64,000 bases of DNA, taken from the NCBI RefSeq assembly GCF_000003815.2, contig NC_049983.1:26223003-26287002 (forward strand), in the 5' to 3' direction. The translations under genes were made by a program, and so were the position numbers. Every line of letters begins with the position of its first letter. Position 1 is the first letter of the stretch. The DNA comes from Branchiostoma floridae (lineage: Eukaryota; Chordata; Leptocardii; Amphioxiformes; Branchiostomatidae). The notes beneath the pieces were generated by a model. It made no database searches and was not told the DNA's origin. It worked only from the letters and a program-made list of their open reading frames with translations. Shown piece by piece: positions 59,442 to 64,000 of this stretch.

Positions 59442-59684
59442 ATGGCGCTGACCAAAATGCTACCTTTCTTCGGGGAAAACGTGTCTGAGTTCCTAGTGAA
59501 CAAGATTCTCAAGAGCTGTGAAGCACAGGGATCCCGGAATGCCTCAGGAAAGCCGGCAGAGATTTACCGCCTGATACGAACGAACTCGATAAACTTGAGA
59601 ATGGGCGAGTGGAGAAATACGGAGCGTGAAACAGTTTGTAACATAATGAATCGACTTTGTTCTTATTTCAAGCCTTGGAACTGA
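59442..59684 (+). CDS. small basic protein of unknown function
   Basis: An 80-codon frame starts in CGACCATGG and ends in a TGA, with AATAAA 60 bp downstream (59744-59749). Together with the upstream CCAAT/octamer/GC elements this looks like a complete intronless gene. The product (MALTKMLPFFGENVSEFL start, YFKPWN end) is basic, with a central ASGKPAEIYRLIRTNS stretch. I do not recognise a domain. It is not a histone, and there is no stem-loop after the stop. Confidence 0.5.
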   Translation: MALTKMLPFFGENVSEFLVNKILKSCEAQGSRNASGKPAEIYRLIRTNSINLRMGEWRNTERETVCNIMNRLCSYFKPWN

Positions 59685-59840
59685 AAGACATTTCACATAC
59701 AAGTTTTATGTTGTTCAAATTCACTGCTCAAATTTATGTACTGAATAAAAGATGTATGTTTTATAAAGGAATTTGTCGCTCCTACCCAACCGGAAACTCT
59801 ACTCCACTCTATTCTTAAATGGGTTAGTGTGGGTAGGCTA

Positions 59841-59998
59841 TATGATAATAGGGTTAATGAGCCGCCTGTTCCTCGGTATATATGGTGTCATAACGCCTGG
59901 TCCTTTGCTATAACCACCGAATAAAACCATAGCAAAGGACCAGGCGTTATGACACCATATACACCTCGGGGCGGGTCATTAACCCTTAATTATCCTAT
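59841..59998. mobile_element. foldback element with perfect 33-bp hairpin arms
   Basis: 59879-59911 and 59929-59961 are perfect inverted repeats (centre CATAACGCCTGGTCCTTTGC) around a 17-nt loop. Weaker pairing extends outward to about 59841 and 59998 (GGGTTAATGA against TCATTAACCC). It lies just 3' of the small gene and could form a long RNA hairpin if transcribed. Confidence 0.85.
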
Positions 59999-60344
59999 CA
60001 AGTACGTTTGTATTGCTGCATGCTGCATGTGTATTTCATTGACACATGGATGTCTCTATAAACTGTATTAGATATTCATAAGCGTTGATTATTTTCATCT
60101 CGAGAATATTTTCATTTTTGAGTCAAAATCTTACGTAGTGTACCTTTGAACACAGGAAAGGACGAAAACTTTGCAAGGCCCGATGCAAGATGTTGGCCTC
60201 CTGATTATTGTACAGAAACCTACTCGTACCCGCATGTAAATTTGTCAATTTTCTTTCATATATAGTCTATTAATTGCTCAAGTAAGTGAAACAGAAGCTT
60301 TTATTTTTATCAAATTCAAGCAGAAGTGGTAAGTATTTGTGAAT

Positions 60345-60374
60345 ATCATCATCATCATCATCATCATCATCATT
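60345..60374. repeat. (CAT)n microsatellite
   Basis: About ten uninterrupted ATC/CAT units. Confidence 0.95.
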
Positions 60375-60851
60375 TTGAATATCAACAGACCATAACCACA
60401 TTTTATTATTTATTGCCTGACTTCTATTCGAAATTAAAGGTTATATGTTTGCGTGCCCAGATATTTTCTTACATTACAGTACTTTGCTTCATCTCTATTC
60501 ATCTATGAACAGTTTTAAACCGCACTGGGCAAAAACGAGACAGCCGCGTCGCAAAGTAAAATACCTGAAGAATTACAGTAGAAGCCAGTTGATTCCAGTT
60601 GATTAAGCACAACGGATTAACGAATACTTTTGTTAACTCCACGGAATCCCAAAATCCCAAACCGGTGCGGTCCAGCTGGATAATTCACATTATTGCACCA
60701 ACCGGTTAAAACACGAAATTCACCGGCAAATAAGCCGTACTCTTAATAAAATAGGTTTTTATTAAACACCAACGTCTAAGTCCAGCTATGTCAGAACATT
60801 AAAATAAAACATTAGTGATGTCCTCCATTTTGAAATGTTTGTAGCTACATC

Positions 60852-61248
60852 GGGTAACCATGGAGATTACCATGGAAACGACTAGTTCTAGGCAAGAGGG
60901 CACAACATACAGCCAAGGACACGATAGTTGCTGCGCTATGACAGAAGAACGTTCTACCTGCTCCTCAGGCATACATAGGGTCTAGGTCATACTTGGGTCA
61001 TACATAGGTCATAGGGTCGGGCATACTTGCAGTCTACTCGTCTGATGCTTGACTTTTTGCTTGACAGCAAGGGAGCGGGCATGTTTGCTGGTACGGGCAC
61101 GTGCGTGACCATTAATAAAAATATACAGTATATTGTCATATATGTTTTCATTTGAAGAATTTGAAGAATTGAGTAGCACGAAAACGAGACAACCACGTTA
61201 TCCCTTCTCATGCTGAGCCTATATCTATATCTATATCTATCTATCTAT

Positions 61249-61310
<62 letters not shown>

Positions 61311-62024
61311 ACTGCACATACGTGATAGCTGTATTTAAGTCCTGAATTTTACGGGGTTTGGTTATTTCTCACCGAAATGCGGCATACCACGGCAAAGCGC
61401 ATCGAAGGGAGAAGTAACACCGAAGAGGTCACGTTTTTACTGATGAAGCGATCAGCTCAGGGAAGAAACGGAAAAAAAACACACTCCAGGCAAGTCTCTG
61501 TTCATCAGCGAGACCGACAAGCTGTGTGCCCAGAGATTAATGATGTTCTCAGTTAGGTTTGACGTGTCTGCATATCAAAAATGGGTAACCATGAGAATTA
61601 CCACAGACATATGGTGAAAAATGACTCGCGCTAGGCAACAGGTGACCACACCCGTCCAAGGACATGATGTTTTTCTGTACAGGCCCTGGGAGCTCACAAG
61701 CAAAAACCCTCCGAAAACACGGTAGGTTTGGAACATTTTGCTATGTAAATTTTTCATTTGCAGGATGTTATAGATTACAAGGGACGGAGTATAGAAATTT
61801 ATAAAAGAACAGGTCGATAACCTTAGAGCGTGGTCCTTTCACTTTCGTCTGGATGCATGCGTATTCAGCAATACTGACTACCACGGTCTTTGCGCCACCT
61901 GCAGAGACGTGCGTACGCACATTGACAGGGCGTAGCCGCGGTGTAACCATGGTAATTACCATGGAAACATGACGAAAATAGCTCTCGCTAGGCAACAGGT
62001 GACGTCAACCAGCCCAGGACACGG
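60852..62024 (+). promoter_or_regulatory. 5' region of polycystin-like gene B with three shared elements
   Basis: This region is paralogous to 22500-22886. It carries copies of the shared element at 60852-60924, 61582-61666 and 61940-62024, the last only about 60 bp from the ATG. Some copies also form palindromes such as GTAACCATGGTAATTACCAT. Confidence 0.6.
61215..61308. repeat. (TATC)n and (TA)n microsatellite
   Basis: Short CTATAT/TATC repeats and about 50 bp of TA, within the 5' region of gene B. Confidence 0.95.
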
Positions 62025-62086
62025 TATTTTTCTCTAACGACCGAAAACCAGACGATCTGGGCGTCACTTGCAGAGACGGACTTACC

Positions 62087-62165
62087 ATGGCCGGACGGGA
62101 CCACCGGGCCACGAGGAGCCGACTGGTCTCCGCTGGAATCGCCTGTTGGCTGCTGATTGTCATAG
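62087..62165 (+). CDS. first exon of polycystin-like gene B (partial gene)
   Basis: 79 nt nearly identical to 22887-22965 (MAGRDHRATRSRLVSAGI, then ACWLLIVIG), with the same ATG context and GTAGGG donor. It marks a tandem paralogue whose body lies beyond the window. Confidence 0.75.
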
Positions 62166-63421
62166 GTAGGGAATATACTATTTTGTTTTCTATATTTACT
62201 CGGGGTAGTCATCTGGTGCTAAATATCTACCTCGACATCTATCTGTCGCGAGATGGGAGGTAGTTATGTCGTAGTGTTTTACAAATTACAGCGCCAACTG
62301 TCAGACCCCTTCCAAAGATCCATTCAGACTAGATGTGTGTACACGTACCGGAATGCCGCACCTGTGGCTGTACAATTGTTTGAGTGCAGTTTCTGAACCT
62401 AGACGCCATGTATATGTGCCTGTGCGTCTACAAACTAAAACACTTTGCTTGGAAGATAGATTATCTAGAAATAAGGCAGGTAAATCGGGTCTGAAAGGTT
62501 ACATATTCGTTCACAAATTCCTACTTGAAATTTAGGTAATCTTGTAGACAAAGTGTTACCTTTTGGCATTGGTTTTAGGTGTTTGGAAGTTTAATGGAGT
62601 TTGTTATTGTTGTTGGTGTTGGTACCGACTGCTGTTTGACTGACTGTGAGAGTTGGTTGTACAATGTTTTCGGAAATCCGGTGTGCTCTATTCTGCGAAA
62701 TGTGGCAGAACGTCTTTGGATTTAATCGCCCACTGGCAACCAGTATAATATTTGTAGCACTGTTGGTGTTTATATTCTAACATGGTAAGGCGTCTCAATA
62801 TTGATTCCATTAGTCATGTGTTAGATCACGTAGATAGAAGTTAGGAGGGGCAAACTGCGCAAAGAAAAGGACCAATCAACCGTAAGGCAAAGATACCTCT
62901 AAATATTTGATGAGCCTGGCGTCGCCTCTTTGTGCGATGAACAAAGACTGACGTTTATCCGAGAGTAACACAACAGTTTTGTAGGTACAACAGACATTGT
63001 CCCCAGGGACTTTCTGCACCAAGCATCGCACAGACGTCGGTAAACCTTGCCAAAGTTAACCGTAATGCTATGGGAATGGTACAGTAGTGCCAATTAGGAC
63101 TCTGATCAAGTCTATCGGATATCTATGTCCTGATGAAGGTAAATGAACATTTAGATAGAGGTCGGCCAGGAAAACATGTCATACTCTAATAAAAATGGCT
63201 TTTTTTTACATTTTTTTAACTTTATTTCACACACCGGACGATTTGTATAACCTTAAAAGTTTATATGCATCTGTATTGTAGGGCAAGAATAAGCAGTGGT
63301 GTATATTTTTTGTTTTGATGTTGACTTACTTGTCATTTACTTTGATTTGTTATTGTATTTACATTTGATTTGTATACTACTATTTGTAACTATGTTGTTG
63401 GTGTTCGTATATTCCATTTTA

Positions 63422-63521
63422 NNNNNNNNNNNNNNNNNNNNNNNNNNNNNNNNNNNNNNNNNNNNNNNNNNNNNNNNNNNNNNNNNNNNNNNNNNNNNNN
63501 NNNNNNNNNNNNNNNNNNNNN
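63422..63521. other. assembly gap of 100 N
   Basis: Exactly 100 N, a conventional unknown-size gap, in the first intron of gene B. Distances across it are not reliable. Confidence 1.
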
Positions 63522-63668
63522 ATCTGTAAAGATATAAATCTTATATTCTCTATCATCCAAAATAGCGGCTACACTTCTGTTTCATTGAACTATAGAATAA
63601 CGTTCAAAGATGGACAAAAAAATGTAAAAGTGAAAAAAAACTGACAACTTTTTAACCTCTTCTTCCAG

Positions 63669-63692
63669 GAATTTCAGCTCCAACAGCAGCCG
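63669..63692 (+). CDS. microexon 2 of polycystin-like gene B
   Basis: 24 nt between CTCTTCTTCCAG and GTAAGTTTTC, phase 1-1, encoding GISAPTAA. It is the counterpart of 37302-37325. Later exons are beyond the window. Confidence 0.65.
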
Positions 63693-64000
63693 GTAAGTTT
63701 TCTTTTTCGTTTGTTACCTAGTTACGAAAAGAGCGTTTTTACATGACGTCATAGGCAGAAAAATATGGAAGCGGACGCAGCTATTTGCAGTGATTTGCAC
63801 CTGTAAATAACGGAGAAAACTTGGGTGTTGCAGTAGAGGTTTGTCACTTCCAAATGGCGTGTGAGTGTGATTTGTTATAATGTATAAATCAGTTCTCAAA
63901 ATCCTGAGAGGCATTTGCTTTTACTGTATCATTTCTTTTTACGACCATAACGAGTTCTTTTAAAATCTGTGGCCAGTTACCTTTTGATTAAGGTAGTAAT

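Overview
The window reads as animal nuclear DNA. Genes are intron-rich, intergenic spacers are A+T-rich, and transposon debris is dense. Death-NACHT-LRR immune genes in tandem, a large polycystin-1-like gene and many small foldback or MITE elements together suggest a cephalochordate (amphioxus, Branchiostoma). That assignment is inference from gene content; no diagnostic marker was searched. All exon coordinates were read by hand from splice consensus and reading phase.

Layout. (1) About 560-10290 and 11990-21570 are two diverged copies of one tandem segment. Each carries a minus-strand NLR gene with the same parts: a promoter with CCAAT, CRE and TATA boxes, a non-coding first exon, a repeat-rich intron of 2.5-2.9 kb, a short ATG exon, a Death-domain exon, a 45-nt linker exon and one long NACHT-LRR exon. 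(2) About 20.9-22.9 kb is a divergent intergenic region between NLR copy 2 (minus) and a polycystin-like gene (plus). (3) 22887-57017 is one plus-strand gene of 36 proposed exons encoding about 2281 residues: signal peptide, kringle, EGF-like modules, four FN3 domains, Ser/Thr linker, GAIN/GPS, TM1, PLAT, ten further TM segments with the extracellular polycystin domain, and a C-terminal helix. Exons 2-14 are all symmetric phase 1-1. Its first intron (14.3 kb) holds a DIRS/Ngaro-like retroelement apparently split by a second, 7.9-kb inverted-repeat element. Later introns hold two 924-bp DNA transposons, a 181-bp MITE with a perfect 9-bp target duplication and a TACTGTAAAT-type MITE. (4) 57134-58081 encodes a ULP1/C48-like cysteine protease fused to a PHD finger. 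(5) 59442-59684 is a small unrecognised gene with a strong promoter (three CCAAT boxes, octamer, GC box) and a polyA signal. (6) From 62087 a second copy of the polycystin-like gene begins; only its first two coding exons lie in the window, separated by a 100-N assembly gap.

The most unusual points are the kringle/EGF/FN3 ectodomain on a polycystin-1-type receptor-channel, and a family of about 75-bp elements (eight copies) found upstream of both the NLR and the polycystin-like genes. The NLR proteins would act as cytosolic sensors and the polycystin-like protein at the cell surface. A shared regulatory element is the only link between them visible here.
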